NCBI RefSeq assembly: GCF_003944835.1
Contig: NZ_RWIV01000001.1
Location: 907,501-971,500 of the forward strand
Source: Bacillus sp. HMF5848
GTDB lineage: Bacteria > Bacillota > Bacilli > Bacillales > HMF5848
Direction of reading: 5' to 3'
DNA: 64,000 bases
Part shown: in pieces, positions 1 through 9,417 of the stretch
Numbering within the stretch: the stretch's first letter is position 1
How the letters are laid out: every line of letters starts with the position of its first letter
Translations under genes and position numbers: made by a program
The notes under the pieces: model-generated
What the model was told of the DNA's origin: nothing
The model's input: only the letters and a program-made list of their open reading frames with translations
The model's database searches: none

Positions 1-7
1 TGATGTT

Positions 8-96
8 GCCGGGGTGGCGGAACTGGCAGACGCACAGGACTTAAAATCCTGCGGTAGGTGACTACCGTACCGGTTCGATTCCGGTCCTCGGCACCA
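8..96 (+). tRNA. tRNA-Leu (UAA)
   Basis: Class II tRNA with a long variable arm. The acceptor GCCGGGG (8-14) pairs with CCTCGGC (86-92), followed by discriminator A and an encoded CCA. The anticodon loop CTTAAAA between CAGGA and TCCTG reads UAA. It is the first of three tRNAs in a cluster that probably continues to the left of the window. Confidence 0.97.
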
Positions 97-135
97 ATGA
101 TTTATGTGAAAACATTTCTTTATCAATTCTCTAAC

Positions 136-217
136 GCCGGTGTGGCGGAATTGGCAGACGCGCACGACTCAAAATCGTGTTCCGTTAGGAGTGTCGGTTC
201 GACCCCGACCACCGGTA
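136..217 (+). tRNA. tRNA-Leu (CAA)
   Basis: Class II tRNA. The acceptor GCCGGTG (136-142) pairs with CACCGGT (210-216), with one G-T pair at the end, and the discriminator is A217. The anticodon loop CTCAAAA gives CAA. The CCA end is not encoded, unlike the flanking tRNAs. Confidence 0.96.
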
Positions 218-362
218 TTATATGAATCTATAAGCAGGATTTTCCTGTTTTTATTTTTACTTATTGTTCGACAAATTACTACAAAAAATTCAACAGATAT
301 TATTAAGACTTGGATTAACTTGCATTATAATTAGTTTATTGTTATAATCTTCAATAAATCTT

Positions 363-436
363 GCGGGTGTAGTTTAATGGTAAAACCTCAGCCTTCCAAG
401 CTGATGTCGTGGGTTCGATTCCCATCACCCGCTCCA
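363..436 (+). tRNA. tRNA-Gly (UCC)
   Basis: Acceptor GCGGGTG (363-369) pairs with CACCCGC (426-432). The discriminator is T and CCA is encoded. The anticodon within CCTTCCAAG is TCC. It is followed by a hairpin terminator, so it looks like the last tRNA of the cluster. Confidence 0.97.
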
Positions 437-450
437 TACATATGTTTCTC

Positions 451-495
451 AACGCAGTATTTCGTTTCCATAGAGGACGAGGTATTGCGTTTTTT
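451..495 (+). terminator. terminator of tRNA cluster
   Basis: AACGCA (451-456) pairs with TGCGTT (486-491), with an inner TCGT/ACGA helix, and is followed by a T tract. Confidence 0.7.
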
Positions 496-528
496 ATTGT
501 CAATACTATTTTAAAGGAGGGATAAGCG

Positions 529-1665
529 ATGAGTTATGCAGCGTTGAAGCAGGAGCTTATAGAGTATAGTAAAATAATTGGTATTGATCAGATAGGATTT
601 GCAAGTGCTGCAGTATTTACAACGTTAAAACAACGTCTCGAAATTCAACAGCAACTTGGTTATCAATCTGGTCTAGAAGAGCAGGATATTGCAAAACGAA
701 CGAATCCAAAGATGCTACTACCTGAAGCTAAATCAATTATTGCAATTGCGTTGGCTTATCCTTCGAAAATGGAGAATTCTCCTAAGAGTACTGCTGATCA
801 AAAACGTGGAGTTTTCTGTAAAGCATCATGGGGATTAGACTACCACCATATACTTCGTGACAGACTTGAAAAATTAGAAGCTTTTTTAAGAGAGAGAGTA
901 CCGGGTGTTCATCTCACATCAATGGTTGATACTGGTAGTCTATCTGATCGTGCTGTTGCGGAGAGAGCTGGTATTGGGTGGAGTGGCAAAAATTGTGCCA
1001 TCATATCACCAGAGTTTGGCTCTTATATTTACTTAGGTGAAATGATTACAAGTATTCCGTTTGAACCAGATACACCAATAGAAGATCAATGTGGCACATG
1101 TAATAAATGTGTAGAAGCTTGCCCAACCGATGCATTAGTACAGGGTGGACAAATAAATGCACAGCGTTGCATTTCTTTTCTTACACAAACTAAACAAATG
1201 ATACCAGAAGAGTTTCGAAGTAAAATAGGGAATCGTTTATATGGTTGTGATACATGTCAAACTGTATGTCCATACAATAAAGGTATTGACTATCACAATC
1301 ATCCAGAGATGGAACCAGATGGGGACAGTGTTAAACCATTGCTACGTCCGATTTTGACATTAAGTAATCGCGAGTTTAAAAAACGGTTCGGTTCTATGGC
1401 TGGGTCATGGCGTGGGAAAAAACCAATTCAACGAAACGCGCTCATTGCTCTAGCGCACTTTAAAGATAAATCCTCAGTGAGTGACTTGATACAGTTAGTT
1501 CAAAATGACTCACGTTCTGTTATCCGCGGTACAGCAGCATGGGCGCTTGGTAAAATCGGAGACATCTCAGCCTTACCAACATTAATTGAGTCCTATGATA
1601 TTGAAATAGACAATGAAGTAAAGATAGAAATAGATAAAGCTATTCAAGCATTAAAAGAGTTGTAA
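529..1665 (+). CDS. queG: epoxyqueuosine reductase QueG
   Basis: Reduces epoxyqueuosine to queuosine at the wobble position of GUN-anticodon tRNAs, the last step of Q synthesis; a cytoplasmic, cobalamin-dependent enzyme in the known family. The 378-aa protein has the expected pair of [4Fe-4S] motifs, CGTCNKCVEACP from residue 188 and CDTCQTVCP from residue 240. It also has the conserved MVDTG segment near residue 134 and a C-terminal HEAT-like region of about 60 residues. The start has a strong AAAGGAGG site eight bases upstream. It heads the same gene order as B. subtilis yhbA-yhbB-cspR. Length and motifs look complete. Confidence 0.95.
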   Translation: MSYAALKQELIEYSKIIGIDQIGFASAAVFTTLKQRLEIQQQLGYQSGLEEQDIAKRTNPKMLLPEAKSIIAIALAYPSKMENSPKSTADQKRGVFCKASWGLDYHHILRDRLEKLEAFLRERVPGVHLTSMVDTGSLSDRAVAERAGIGWSGKNCAIISPEFGSYIYLGEMITSIPFEPDTPIEDQCGTCNKCVEACPTDALVQGGQINAQRCISFLTQTKQMIPEEFRSKIGNRLYGCDTCQTVCPYNKGIDYHNHPEMEPDGDSVKPLLRPILTLSNREFKKRFGSMAGSWRGKKPIQRNALIALAHFKDKSSVSDLIQLVQNDSRSVIRGTAAWALGKIGDISALPTLIESYDIEIDNEVKIEIDKAIQALKEL

Positions 1666-1743
1666 GCCTAGTTCCTTTCGTCTTATATGAAAATGCTCTG
1701 CATAAGTATAGATTAAACAAAATGTATTGGGGTGACCTTTATT

Positions 1744-2622
1744 TTGCGTTCTGTACTTGAAAGTTATTTACAACAGCGTATAAGTCAATTCATAAACAGC
1801 AATATGCGATTAAAGAATGATGAAATGCTTGGTAAAAAGCGAGCGTTAATTGAGAAACGACATGTAGATGTTGTAAAGTGTAAGGCTAAGGGAACTATAT
1901 GCAACGTAGTTGATAATGATGATGATACACAAACTGTAGAGTATAGTGTAATGTACCAATTTCTTATAAAACAAAAGAAAAAGATATATGTAGAAGAGCA
2001 ACAAGAGCAACGGGTAGCTACATTTGAAAATGGAGAATTAATATCTGATGCTTGTCCAGTATTAGAAGGAACAGATAAATGGGATGCATTAGAAATGCTA
2101 GAAGTTAGAAATAAACTCGACGAACCTAATAAATCCGCAGTCAGTGGCTATAATCGAAATGAGGCTGTGAAATATGCGGAGCGTTGGTGGAATGATTATA
2201 ATCCTAATTATCATCATTTTACAAATGATTGTACAAATTATATATCCCAATGTTTACGAGCTGGGGGTAACACGATGCGTGGGTATCCTACTCGCACACA
2301 AGGCTGGTGGTACAGAGGGAGTAACTGGTCGTTTAGTTGGTCGGTTGCACATGCTCTAACCTTATATTTAGCTTCATCCACTAGAGGGCTTCGTGCTAAA
2401 GAAGTAAAGAGCCCAAAAGAGTTGTTAGTTGGTGATATAATTTGTTATGATTTTGAAGGGGACGGTCGATTTAATCATACTACAATTGTGGTGGCTAAAG
2501 ATGAAGATGGTATGCCACTTGTAAATGCCCATACTCAAAATAGTCGGATGAGATATTGGTCGTATGAAGATTCAACGGCTTATACGCCGAATATTAAATA
2601 TAGATTCTATTCAATTTTATGA
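1744..2622 (+). CDS. amidase-domain protein (YhbB-like)
   Basis: About 292 aa with no signal peptide or obvious membrane segment. The C-terminal half matches the Amidase_6 type of papain-like fold. It has NRNEAVKYAERWW, then FTNDCTNYISQCLRAGG with the likely catalytic Cys, and FNHTTIV with the likely His. The N-terminal 130 residues are charged and of unknown role. The start is set by GGGGTGA (1729-1735) eight bases before TTG 1744. A GTG at 1732 is in frame but overlaps that ribosome site. The gene lies between queG and trmL as yhbB does in B. subtilis. The substrate is unknown; a cell-wall peptide role is inference from the fold. Confidence 0.8.
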   Translation: MRSVLESYLQQRISQFINSNMRLKNDEMLGKKRALIEKRHVDVVKCKAKGTICNVVDNDDDTQTVEYSVMYQFLIKQKKKIYVEEQQEQRVATFENGELISDACPVLEGTDKWDALEMLEVRNKLDEPNKSAVSGYNRNEAVKYAERWWNDYNPNYHHFTNDCTNYISQCLRAGGNTMRGYPTRTQGWWYRGSNWSFSWSVAHALTLYLASSTRGLRAKEVKSPKELLVGDIICYDFEGDGRFNHTTIVVAKDEDGMPLVNAHTQNSRMRYWSYEDSTAYTPNIKYRFYSIL

Positions 2623-2632
2623 GGTGACACGC

Positions 2633-3106
2633 TTGGCCATTCATGTAGTATTATATCAACCAGAAATTCCAGCTAATACTGGAAATATTGCACGAACTTG
2701 TGCTGCTACTAATACAGCTCTTCACTTGATTCGTCCATTAGGCTTTTCAACAGATGATAAAATGTTAAAAAGAGCAGGTTTGGACTATTGGGAGTTTGTA
2801 GATATTCATTACTATGATTCCTTGGATATTTTATTTAATCAATATCCAGAGGCGCAGTTTTATTTAATTACTAAATTTGGTAAGCAAAATTACTCATCAT
2901 TTGACTATAGCGATCCTGAAAAAGATGTTTTCTTTGTGTTTGGAAGAGAAACGACGGGGTTGCCTAAGAAACTGATTGAAGAAAAAGCAGATCTTTGTTT
3001 GCGTTTACCAATGACAGAGCATGTACGTTCATTAAACTTATCGAACACAGCAGCTATCTTAATATATGAAGCTCTAAGACAACAAAGTTTTAGAGATTTA
3101 ACATAA
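2633..3106 (+). CDS. trmL: tRNA (cytidine(34)-2'-O)-methyltransferase TrmL
   Basis: SPOUT-class methyltransferase that 2'-O-methylates the wobble base of tRNA-Leu species (family knowledge). The protein is 157 aa, the usual family length. It begins AIHVVLYQPEIPANTGNIART and carries the SAM-knot motifs FVFGRETTGLP and LPMTEHVRSLNLSNTAAI. The start is TTG 2633 with GAGGTGA at 2621-2627. An upstream in-frame ATG at 2564 lies inside the preceding gene and would add 23 unrelated residues. It follows the amidase gene after 10 bases, so probably one transcript. It is notable that two tRNA-Leu genes lie 2.5 kb upstream. The B. subtilis counterpart is cspR. Confidence 0.94.
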   Translation: MAIHVVLYQPEIPANTGNIARTCAATNTALHLIRPLGFSTDDKMLKRAGLDYWEFVDIHYYDSLDILFNQYPEAQFYLITKFGKQNYSSFDYSDPEKDVFFVFGRETTGLPKKLIEEKADLCLRLPMTEHVRSLNLSNTAAILIYEALRQQSFRDLT

Positions 3107-3109
3107 AAA

Positions 3110-3143
3110 TAAAAAAACGACCGTAGCAAGGTCGTTTTTTTTT
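3110..3143 (+). terminator. terminator after trmL
   Basis: ACGACC (3117-3122) and GGTCGT (3130-3135) form a stem flanked by A and T tracts, so it could work in both directions, also serving the small minus-strand gene. Confidence 0.88.
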
Positions 3144-3153
3144 ATATACAATA

Positions 3154-3243
3154 TTATTTTGTGCCTGGGCGGTCATTGTAGCCTGCTGTGAAGATTGCTG
3201 TTAAAAAAGCAACGATAACCCCTAAAATCAAAGCTAACTTCAT
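3154..3243 (-). CDS. 29-aa hydrophobic small protein
   Basis: On the minus strand an ideal AAGGAGG site sits seven bases before an ATG (3243) that opens 29 codons. The product has one membrane-spanning helix (KLALILGVIVAFLTAIFTA) followed by a polar GYNDRPGTK tail. The ribosome site, the clean helix-plus-tail design and the separate terminator support a real gene. I do not recognise the family. The position beside the sporulation gene prkA makes a sporulation or membrane-associated role thinkable, but that is inference. Confidence 0.65.
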   Translation of the reverse strand: MKLALILGVIVAFLTAIFTAGYNDRPGTK

Positions 3244-3474
3244 TATGTAGACCTCCTTAAAATTCTTGATATCCCCTTTATTAACATGTATCTTCATTAT
3301 AGCTCATATTAACTTGTTTTGTGAATGATATGATTGTACATTATAAAAATATCTATTAAGTGCAATAAGGACTCAACACGTTTCGTACAAATCTCTTAGA
3401 ATGATTAGGTCATCCTTCGCATAGATTGTATTAATTACAGACTACAACACAATTCTAGATGGGGGAGGCCTCTT

Positions 3475-5370
3475 ATGGGTATATTAAACAAAATTGAAAG
3501 GTACCGTGAAGAGGAAGAAAAGCTAAAGTGGGAAGGTACATTTGCTCAGTATTTAGAAATCTTGAAAGAAAAGCCATGGATAGCTCAATCGGCCCATTCA
3601 AGAGTCTATAATATGATAAAAGATGCTGGGATTGAAGAGGTAAATGGTAAAAAACATTACAAGTTTTTTGGTCAACAACTTTTTGGTTTAGATGAGGCGC
3701 TTGAAAGGTTAACAGAAGAATACTTTCATCCCGCTGCAAAGCGTTTAGATGTTCGCAAACGTATCTTGCTTTTAATGGGACCAGTTAGTGGAGGTAAGTC
3801 TACACTAGTAACTATGTTAAAGCGCGGATTAGAAGCTTATTCGCATACTGATCGTGGTGCTGTTTATGCAATAAAAGGTTGTCCAATGCATGAGGACCCA
3901 CTTCACCTCATTCCGCATCATTTACGTGAGGATTTTTATGAAGAATATGGCATACGTATCGAAGGGAATTTATCGCCATTAAACACTATGCGAGTAGAAA
4001 AGGAATTTAGCGGTAGAATTGAAGATGTGTTAATCGAAAGAATATTCTTCTCTGAAGATAAACGTTGTGGTATCGGAACGTTTAGTCCATCAGATCCGAA
4101 AAGTCAGGATATTGCTGATTTAACGGGTAGTATAGATTTTTCAACAATTGCACAGTATGGATCTGAATCCGACCCACGTGCCTATCGATTTGATGGGGAA
4201 TTAAATAAAGCGAATCGTGGTATGATGGAATTTCAGGAGATGTTAAAGTGTGATGAGAAATTCCTTTGGCATTTGCTTTCATTGACGCAAGAAGGAAACT
4301 TTAAAGCAGGGCGCTTTGCGCTTATTAGCGCAGATGAGATGATTGTTGCGCATACAAACGAAACAGAATATCGTTCTTTTATCTCTAATAAAAAGAATGA
4401 AGCATTGCATTCTCGTATTATTGTTATGCCAATTCCGTACAACTTAAAAGTTAGTGAAGAAGAGCATATTTATGAAAAAATGATTCGAGAGAGTGATGTA
4501 GCTGACACACATATTGCTCCGCACACACTTCGAGTCGCAGCTATGTTTACGATTTTAACAAGATTAAAAGAACCTAAAAAAGGTGATATTGATCTTGTTA
4601 AAAAGATGCGGTTATATGACGGAGAAAGTGTAGAAGGGTTCAATGATATTGATGTAGATGAGCTTAAGAAAGAATACCAAGATGAAGGTATGAGCGGCAT
4701 TGACCCTCGTTATGTCATCAACCGTATTTCATCTGCCATTATTCGTAAGGATACACCAAATATTAATGCCTTAGATGTATTACGCTCAATAAAAGAGGGA
4801 CTTGACCAACATCCTTCAATTTCAAAAGAAGACAGAGACAGGTTTATGAATTATATTTCTGTAGCTCGAAGAGAATATGATGACCTTGCGAAAAAAGAAG
4901 TCCAAAAGGCATTTGTTTACTCATATGAGGAATCTGCGAAAACTCTTATGAATAACTATTTAGATAATGTAGAGGCATACTGTAATAAGAACAAGTTACG
5001 TGATCCATTGACAGGGGAAGAAATGAATCCTGATGAAAAGCTTATGCGTTCAATCGAGGAGCAAATTGGGATATCGGAAAATGCGAAAAAGGCATTCCGT
5101 GAAGAAATACTTATTCGAATTTCTGCATTTGCAAGAAAAGGAAAAAGGTTTGATTACAACTCTCATGAGCGTTTACGTGAGGCTATTCAGAAAAAGTTGT
5201 TTGCTGACTTAAAGGACGTTGTCAAAATTACAACATCCTCGAAAACGCCGGATGAACAACAGTTAAAGAAAATAAATGAGGTAGTAGCTCGCCTTATTGA
5301 TGAGCACGGCTACAATTCAACTTCTGCTAACGAGTTACTTAGGTATGTAGGTAGTTTGTTAAATAGATAA
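3475..5370 (+). CDS. prkA: PrkA serine protein kinase / AAA+ protein
   Basis: 631-aa cytoplasmic protein of the PrkA family, linked to sporulation in B. subtilis. It has an N-terminal AAA+ domain with Walker A GPVSGGKS at residues 102-109. The family-typical CPMHEDPLHLIP segment and the C-terminal PrkA kinase-like domain follow. In the family it has been described both as a kinase and as an ATP-dependent protease. GGGGGAGG precedes the ATG. It is 242 bases upstream of yhbH, with which it is co-conserved in Bacilli; no spoVR-type gene is seen here. Length and motifs look intact. Confidence 0.95.
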   Translation: MGILNKIERYREEEEKLKWEGTFAQYLEILKEKPWIAQSAHSRVYNMIKDAGIEEVNGKKHYKFFGQQLFGLDEALERLTEEYFHPAAKRLDVRKRILLLMGPVSGGKSTLVTMLKRGLEAYSHTDRGAVYAIKGCPMHEDPLHLIPHHLREDFYEEYGIRIEGNLSPLNTMRVEKEFSGRIEDVLIERIFFSEDKRCGIGTFSPSDPKSQDIADLTGSIDFSTIAQYGSESDPRAYRFDGELNKANRGMMEFQEMLKCDEKFLWHLLSLTQEGNFKAGRFALISADEMIVAHTNETEYRSFISNKKNEALHSRIIVMPIPYNLKVSEEEHIYEKMIRESDVADTHIAPHTLRVAAMFTILTRLKEPKKGDIDLVKKMRLYDGESVEGFNDIDVDELKKEYQDEGMSGIDPRYVINRISSAIIRKDTPNINALDVLRSIKEGLDQHPSISKEDRDRFMNYISVARREYDDLAKKEVQKAFVYSYEESAKTLMNNYLDNVEAYCNKNKLRDPLTGEEMNPDEKLMRSIEEQIGISENAKKAFREEILIRISAFARKGKRFDYNSHERLREAIQKKLFADLKDVVKITTSSKTPDEQQLKKINEVVARLIDEHGYNSTSANELLRYVGSLLNR

Positions 5371-5390
5371 TATTCTTAAGAAAAGTCAAT

Positions 5391-5425
5391 GGGCTGTTGG
5401 TCATCGCGATCATCAGCCCTCACTT
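5391..5425 (+). terminator. weak hairpin after prkA
   Basis: GGGCTG (5391-5396) pairs with CAGCCC (5414-5419), but only a broken T-rich run follows. It may be a partial terminator between prkA and yhbH. Confidence 0.45.
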
Positions 5426-5475
5426 TTACTATCACATAAATAGGAGACTGTTCATCTTAATTTTCAAAATAATTT

Positions 5476-5504
5476 GTAAATTTATGTAAAGTCTTGCATA
5501 CTAT
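5476..5504 (+). promoter_or_regulatory. candidate sigma-E-like promoter of yhbH
   Basis: CATACTAT at 5497-5504 resembles the CATACAnT -10 of Bacillus sigma-E, with GTAAATTT 13 bases upstream. The B. subtilis yhbH gene is sporulation-controlled, which makes this reasonable, but the match is by eye only. Confidence 0.3.
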
Positions 5505-5612
5505 AGAGTAATCCATCTTTTTACTGATAGTAAAAAAAGTATATTTTATCCGACAGAATAACTGTATGCAGTGTAAGGGCTTTTGGTGAAAAAAATTATA
5601 GGAGGGTCAGAT

Positions 5613-6785
5613 ATGTCAGAAAGTGATGCAAGGCAATTTGTTGTGTCAAAAGAGGATTGGTCCCTCCATCGCAAAGGCTATGACGATCAGCAGCGTCACC
5701 AAGAGAAAGTCCAGGAGGCCATCAAGAATAATCTCCCTGATCTTGTTTCTGAAGAAAGTATTGTAATGTCAAATGGAAAAGATGTAGTTAAAATTCCAAT
5801 CAGATCGTTAGATGAGTATAAAATACGTTATAACTATGATAAAAACAAACATGTTGGCAGTGGAGATGGTGATAGCCAAGTTGGTGATGTAATAGCTCGC
5901 GAAGGAGGTCAACCAACAAAAGGTGCTGGGAAAGGGCAAGGTGCTGGTGATCAAGCGGGTGAAGATTATTATGAAGCAGAAGTATCTTTAATGGAAATTG
6001 AAGAGGCATTATTTAAACAATTAGAACTTCCTAACTTAAAAAGGAAGGAACGAGATGAGAATAAGCTTGAAGATATTGAATTTAACGATATTCGTAAAAC
6101 GGGATTGATGGGGAATATCGACAAGAAGCGAACGATGATGACAGCGTTTAAACGAAATGCAATGAAGGGAGATGCAGCATTCCATCCAATATATCCAGAA
6201 GATTTAAAGTTTAAAACATGGAATGAAATTGAAAAACCAGATTCAAAAGCGGTTGTGTTAGCTATGATGGATACATCAGGTTCGATGGGTGTTTGGGAGA
6301 AGTATATGGCACGTAGCTTCTTCTTTTGGATGACACGGTTCCTTCGGACTCAATATCAAACGGTGGATATTGAGTTCATTGCTCATCATACAGAGGCTAA
6401 AGTAGTAGATGAAGAGTCATTCTTTTCAAGAGGAGAAAGTGGAGGGACCATTTGTTCATCCGCTTATCGAAAAGCTCTAGAAGTTATTAACGAGAAGTAC
6501 CATCCAGACCGTTATAACATTTACCCATTCCATTTTTCAGATGGTGATAATTTAACTTCAGATAACCCACGATGTGTCAAGCTTGTTGGAGAGCTTATGG
6601 AAATATCAAATATGTTTGGCTATGGTGAAGTAAACCAATACAACAGGCACTCAACGTTAATGTCCGCTTATAAAAACATTTCTGATGAACGATTCCGTCA
6701 CTTTATATTGAAGCAAAAAGTAGACGTCTTTCATGCGATGAAGCACTTTTTTAAAAAAGAGGAAGAGAATAAGATGTATGCGTAA
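5613..6785 (+). CDS. yhbH: YhbH family sporulation protein
   Basis: 390 aa, close to the B. subtilis YhbH length, DUF444 family. The C-terminal half is a von Willebrand A-like domain whose DTSGS (residues 220-224) resembles a metal-ion-dependent adhesion site. A Gly/Gln-rich linker (about residues 95-120) precedes it. The start is ATG 5613, with AGGAGG about nine bases upstream; an in-frame TTG at 5583 has no such site. The partner is prkA; the two families co-occur widely in bacteria. In sporulating Bacilli the gene is needed for efficient spore formation, but its molecular role is not settled. Confidence 0.92.
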   Translation: MSESDARQFVVSKEDWSLHRKGYDDQQRHQEKVQEAIKNNLPDLVSEESIVMSNGKDVVKIPIRSLDEYKIRYNYDKNKHVGSGDGDSQVGDVIAREGGQPTKGAGKGQGAGDQAGEDYYEAEVSLMEIEEALFKQLELPNLKRKERDENKLEDIEFNDIRKTGLMGNIDKKRTMMTAFKRNAMKGDAAFHPIYPEDLKFKTWNEIEKPDSKAVVLAMMDTSGSMGVWEKYMARSFFFWMTRFLRTQYQTVDIEFIAHHTEAKVVDEESFFSRGESGGTICSSAYRKALEVINEKYHPDRYNIYPFHFSDGDNLTSDNPRCVKLVGELMEISNMFGYGEVNQYNRHSTLMSAYKNISDERFRHFILKQKVDVFHAMKHFFKKEEENKMYA

Positions 6786-6838
6786 ACGGGAGAGTATTGT
6801 TGTAGGTTAATTTGAGATGTAACTCGTTATAAAAGTAA

Positions 6839-6880
6839 AAAAGCCTGTATCCTTTACACAACTAAAGGATGCAGGCTTTA
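6839..6880. terminator. bidirectional terminator
   Basis: AAAGCCTGTATCCTTT pairs almost perfectly with AAAGGATGCAGGCTTT. A and T tracts on the two sides let it serve both yhbH and the convergent LacI regulator. Confidence 0.88.
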
Positions 6881-6881
6881 T

Positions 6882-7871
6882 CTATGTTGTGTGTCCTTTT
6901 ATTAATTCTACGTCAACAACGGAATTGTTAATTGTGTCTGCATCTTTATTCTCAATCATATTAATAATGGTGGAGCTTAGTACTTTGCCTAATCGGTTAA
7001 CTGGTTGAGCAATTGTTGTAAGTTTTGGTGTTTGAAGCATTCTTGTGAAGCTATGATAATCATATCCAACAATTTTAAGCTGTTCGGGTATTTTTATTCC
7101 ATTTTCTGTCGCATAGAGAAACAGTGCATATGCTACCATATCGTTAGTACAAAAGACGCCATCGTACTCAGAAAGTGTATCTGCAATTTCACTCTTAATA
7201 AAGTTATGAAAATACTCAAAAGTTAAGTTGTCTTGAGAGCCTTCAATCACATGATGAGACACTTTATGCCTTAGACACGTTACAAGAAATGCGTCAGTAC
7301 GTCTGTTTGCTAATAAATCTAACTTTAATGGCCCGGAAATGTGTAACAAGCGTTTACACCCGGATTGAATTAAATGCGTGGTAGCGAGTTCTCCTCCTCG
7401 AAAATTATCAGAAGCAACATATGGAAACTGGTTAGAAATGATTCGGTCAAAAGTAACAATAGGAGAATTAACTTTTTTATACTCATTAACATCTAATGTG
7501 TGACTACACATAATAATCCCATCAACACGGTTTTCCTTCATCATACGAATGTATTTTTCTTCTTTTTCTGGTTGGTCTAACGAATTACAAATCAGTACTT
7601 TATAGTTTTTCTCATTTGCGTAAATTTCAACATGTTTTATCAATTCAGAGAAAAACGGATGATTTGAGTCGGGTACAATCATTCCCAATATGTAAGACTG
7701 ACTTTTTTGGAGAGCCCTAGCAATTTCGTTAGGAGAGTAATTAATCTCTGTCATAGCTTCTTCAACTTTTCTTCTTGTTTCTTTGCTAATGTATCCACGA
7801 TTGTTTAAAACTCGAGAAACTGTAGTAATAGAGACACCAGCACGCTGTGCAACATCTTTAATAGTTGTCAC
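6882..7871 (-). CDS. LacI-family regulator, probably of sucrose genes
   Basis: 329-aa repressor. The N-terminal helix-turn-helix reads TTIKDVAQRAGVSITTVSRV and is followed by a hinge with NEIARALQKSQ. The periplasmic-binding-protein-like effector domain contains IVTFDR and VASDNFRGGELATTHL. The start is GTG, preceded by AAAGGTG. It is divergent from a fructokinase and sucrose phosphorylase operon, so control by sucrose or fructose (ScrR-like) is the likely role, inferred from context. A candidate operator overlaps the operon promoter at 8075-8082. Confidence 0.88.
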   Translation of the reverse strand: MTTIKDVAQRAGVSITTVSRVLNNRGYISKETRRKVEEAMTEINYSPNEIARALQKSQSYILGMIVPDSNHPFFSELIKHVEIYANEKNYKVLICNSLDQPEKEEKYIRMMKENRVDGIIMCSHTLDVNEYKKVNSPIVTFDRIISNQFPYVASDNFRGGELATTHLIQSGCKRLLHISGPLKLDLLANRRTDAFLVTCLRHKVSHHVIEGSQDNLTFEYFHNFIKSEIADTLSEYDGVFCTNDMVAYALFLYATENGIKIPEQLKIVGYDYHSFTRMLQTPKLTTIAQPVNRLGKVLSSTIINMIENKDADTINNSVVDVELIKGHTT

Positions 7872-8447
7872 GTTCTTGTCGCACCTTTCTTTGTAAAATG
7901 CATTGTCATGATTATATAATGTATTTTGTTTATCGTATATTATAATTATACTAATTTTGTGAAAACCTTACCATGTTTTTTAAAAAGAAATTTCTATACA
8001 TAATTGTCTATATATAGCGGTAGACCGATGTTGATTGTATATAATACAGAAACAATGGGGAACCACTTATATGAAAACGTTTGACACAAAAATCGCATCA
8101 TAGTAATATACTAATTGATATTTATAATAATTTAGCATTAATTTACTAAAATTATACAGCAACCTTGGAAGGTTTTTTATAAAAAAGAGTCTAGACCAAT
8201 TCTAGACTAGTGACTGTATTGATTAAAACTTTGTCTCCAAGGGTAAAACTATTTGAGTTCTTATATATATTTCCTGAGCTTCAAATGAAAATTGTTAAGG
8301 AGATATTTTTAGATAAATTACAGCTAAAAATCCTACCAGCTTTGAAATTATTATAATCAAGTGATAAAAAATATTACTATATTGCAACATCATGGCTAAA
8401 CTCCTTTATTGAAATTTTCAAAATAACATATTTGGAGGATAAGTGAA
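7872..8447. other. 576-bp divergent control region
   Basis: No coding region is seen. It holds the promoter/operator at 8075-8109 and then an unusually long leader of about 330 bases before the fructokinase gene. The leader contains a small hairpin AACCT/AGGTT followed by six T (8161-8178). A perfect 8-bp inverted repeat AGTCTAGA-N5-TCTAGACT lies at 8188-8208. The first could act as an attenuator. Confidence 0.5.
8075..8109 (+). promoter_or_regulatory. promoter with overlapping LacI-type operator
   Basis: TTGACA (8081-8086) and TAATAT (8104-8109) are separated by exactly 17 bases. The palindrome AAACGTTT (8075-8082), with the central CG typical of LacI-family operators, overlaps the -35 box, as expected for repression by the divergent regulator. 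Confidence 0.65.
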
Positions 8448-9404
8448 ATGCTTAATTTCAACGATAAAATAAACTTTCAAGACAGCTCTAATGATATTTT
8501 AACAATCGGCGAACTACTCATTGATATGATTTCTGATGATTATGATGATAACTTCGATTGTAATACGTATACAAAGTATTTCGGAGGATCTCCGTCTAAT
8601 ATTGCCATGAATGTGAAGAAATTAGGTATTAATTCACTTGTGGCTTCTGCAGTAGGGAACGATGGGTTAGGAAATTATTTGATTAAACAATTGAATGAAG
8701 CTAACATCGATACGCGTTGTGTTCAGCAAGTCGATTATTCTACCAGCTTAGTACTTGTGACGAAAAGTAAGAACAGTCCGATACCAATCTTTTACCGAGA
8801 AGCCGATTATCAGCTAACTTATACCTCTGTGCTTGAAGAAAGCTTAGCAAGCTCAAAAATTGTTCATTTTTCTTGCTGGCCAATATCTAGAACTCCAGTT
8901 AGAGGCACGATTGAAAAAGTAATAGAGGTTGCTAAAAAGAATAATTTACTTATTTGCTTTGACCCAAACTATCATCCAATGATTTGGCAAAAAGGTGAAA
9001 ATGGCGTTGAGTATGTAAAGTCTGTTATCAGTCAGGTAGATATTGTAAAACCGTCAGAAGATGATGCTGAACGATTATTTGGGAAAGACACTGTAGAAAA
9101 TCAAATCGAAAAATTTTTAAAACTTGGTGCGAAGCTTGTCATAATGACACTAGGTAAAGATGGTGCCATCGTCTCTAACGGGCAGGAGATGATTAGGTTT
9201 GCAACCTTGGCAAATGAAGTTGTCGATACAACGGGAGCCGGGGATGCGTTTTGGTCTGGGTTTTATAGCGCGTTAGTAAAAGGGTACACGATTCGTGAAT
9301 CGTTAAACTTAGGGTTTGCTGTTAGTGCATACAAGCTTAAATTTACAGGTGCGGTAGTAGATTTACCAAAGCTTGAAATAATAAAAAAAGCTTACGAAAT
9401 ATAG
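8448..9404 (+). CDS. PfkB-family fructokinase
   Basis: 318-aa sugar kinase of the PfkB/ribokinase fold. The N-terminal GGSPSNIAMNVKKLG and the C-terminal DTTGAGDAFWSGFY signature, with its catalytic Asp, are intact. It probably phosphorylates fructose to fructose-6-phosphate. The support is its place 13 bases upstream of sucrose phosphorylase, which releases fructose. GGAGGA precedes the ATG. Other PfkB sugars cannot be excluded from sequence alone. Confidence 0.88.
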   Translation: MLNFNDKINFQDSSNDILTIGELLIDMISDDYDDNFDCNTYTKYFGGSPSNIAMNVKKLGINSLVASAVGNDGLGNYLIKQLNEANIDTRCVQQVDYSTSLVLVTKSKNSPIPIFYREADYQLTYTSVLEESLASSKIVHFSCWPISRTPVRGTIEKVIEVAKKNNLLICFDPNYHPMIWQKGENGVEYVKSVISQVDIVKPSEDDAERLFGKDTVENQIEKFLKLGAKLVIMTLGKDGAIVSNGQEMIRFATLANEVVDTTGAGDAFWSGFYSALVKGYTIRESLNLGFAVSAYKLKFTGAVVDLPKLEIIKKAYEI

Positions 9405-9417
9405 GAGGTAAAGTTCC

